64,000 nt of DNA, from NCBI GenBank assembly GCA_965153455.1, contig OZ234504.1:1364001-1428000 (forward strand), read 5' to 3'. The position numbers and the translations under genes were made by a program. Source of the stretch: Sphagnum compactum (taxonomy: Eukaryota > Bryophyta > Sphagnopsida > Sphagnales). This document shows positions 63,933-64,000 of this stretch, one piece after another (position 1 is the stretch's first letter; each line of letters starts with the position of its first letter). The notes under the pieces are model-generated. The model saw only the letters and a list, made by a program, of their open reading frames with translations, ran no database searches and was not told the origin of the DNA.

Positions 63933-64000
63933 ATGGAGGAAGACGGGACGGCTCGGACACCACCGCAAGAGGACAACCTTCTTCTTCTTCCTGGCATCCC
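63933..64000 (+). CDS. Possible start of an F-box-type gene (partial)
   Basis: An ATG at 63933 after CAACA opens [15 protein letters not shown], then LLLLPGIP at the window edge. The LLPGIP phrase after an acidic/Pro N terminus is typical of the beginning of plant F-box (often F-box/kelch) proteins, which act in SCF ubiquitin ligases. Only 22 codons are visible, so this is tentative. Nearby sequence (63896-63918) carries a partial duplicate of the CTTCTTCTTCCTNGCATCCC segment. Confidence 0.35.
   Translation, partial: MEEDGTARTPPQEDNLLLLPGI

Overview
The window looks like nuclear DNA from a land plant. Its genes are intron-rich with GT-AG (and one GC-AG) splice sites, and it carries a secreted plant-type GH9 cellulase, a SLY1 gene, a ROOT UV-B SENSITIVE (RUS/DUF647) gene and plant telo-box promoter motifs. 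Most of the DNA between genes is AT-rich and full of decayed transposons. I cannot fix the clade from sequence alone; a seed-free plant such as a fern is my guess. No bacterial-style operons, CRISPR arrays or confident tRNA/rRNA genes were seen. Exon models were built by hand from reading frames, splice sites and phase.

Layout: (1) 131-1686, minus strand: the 5' part of a GH9 endoglucanase running off the left edge. (2) 4742-8224, minus: a complete four-exon SLY1 gene (625 aa). (3) 8.2-19.1 kb: AT-rich repeats, with a hairpin element, a decayed coding tract and a MITE relic. (4) 19110-19496, plus: a small secreted protein, convergent with (5) 20065-24581, minus: a complete 14-exon RUS gene (518 aa) with one apparent GC-AG intron. 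(6) 25-28 kb: AT-rich, one inverted repeat. (7) 28.05-39.3 kb: an old, heavily decayed LINE on the plus strand, split by a younger GC-rich LINE (29.4-36.75 kb) on the minus strand. (8) 39.7-44.9 kb: a MITE and AT-rich DNA. (9) 45300-46311, plus: a short gene that may encode a mitochondrial ribosomal (mL59-like) protein, with three telo-boxes upstream. (10) 46.3-53.3 kb: unassigned, with possible exon relics near 51.5-52.2 kb. (11) 53.3-55.3 kb: a deleted Ty3/gypsy element keeping only the RNase H tail and integrase between two ~130-bp direct repeats. (12) 59.0-62.9 kb: a compound region I read as Helitron-derived. It has two similar 3' termini in the same orientation, a 46-bp tandem array of terminus sequence, a 42-bp minisatellite, one perfectly spliced D27-like (DUF4033) exon, an adenylate-kinase P-loop exon fragment and a 19-residue-repeat reading frame. 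(13) 63.5-64.0 kb: an unidentified candidate exon (minus) and a possible F-box gene start (plus).

The intact genes are ordinary housekeeping or cell-wall genes with no sign of acting in one pathway. The most unusual part is the 59-63 kb block, where host exon fragments, tandem arrays and Helitron-like ends all sit in one orientation. That pattern fits gene-fragment capture by a rolling-circle transposon, but it remains an inference until boundaries and homologous copies are checked.
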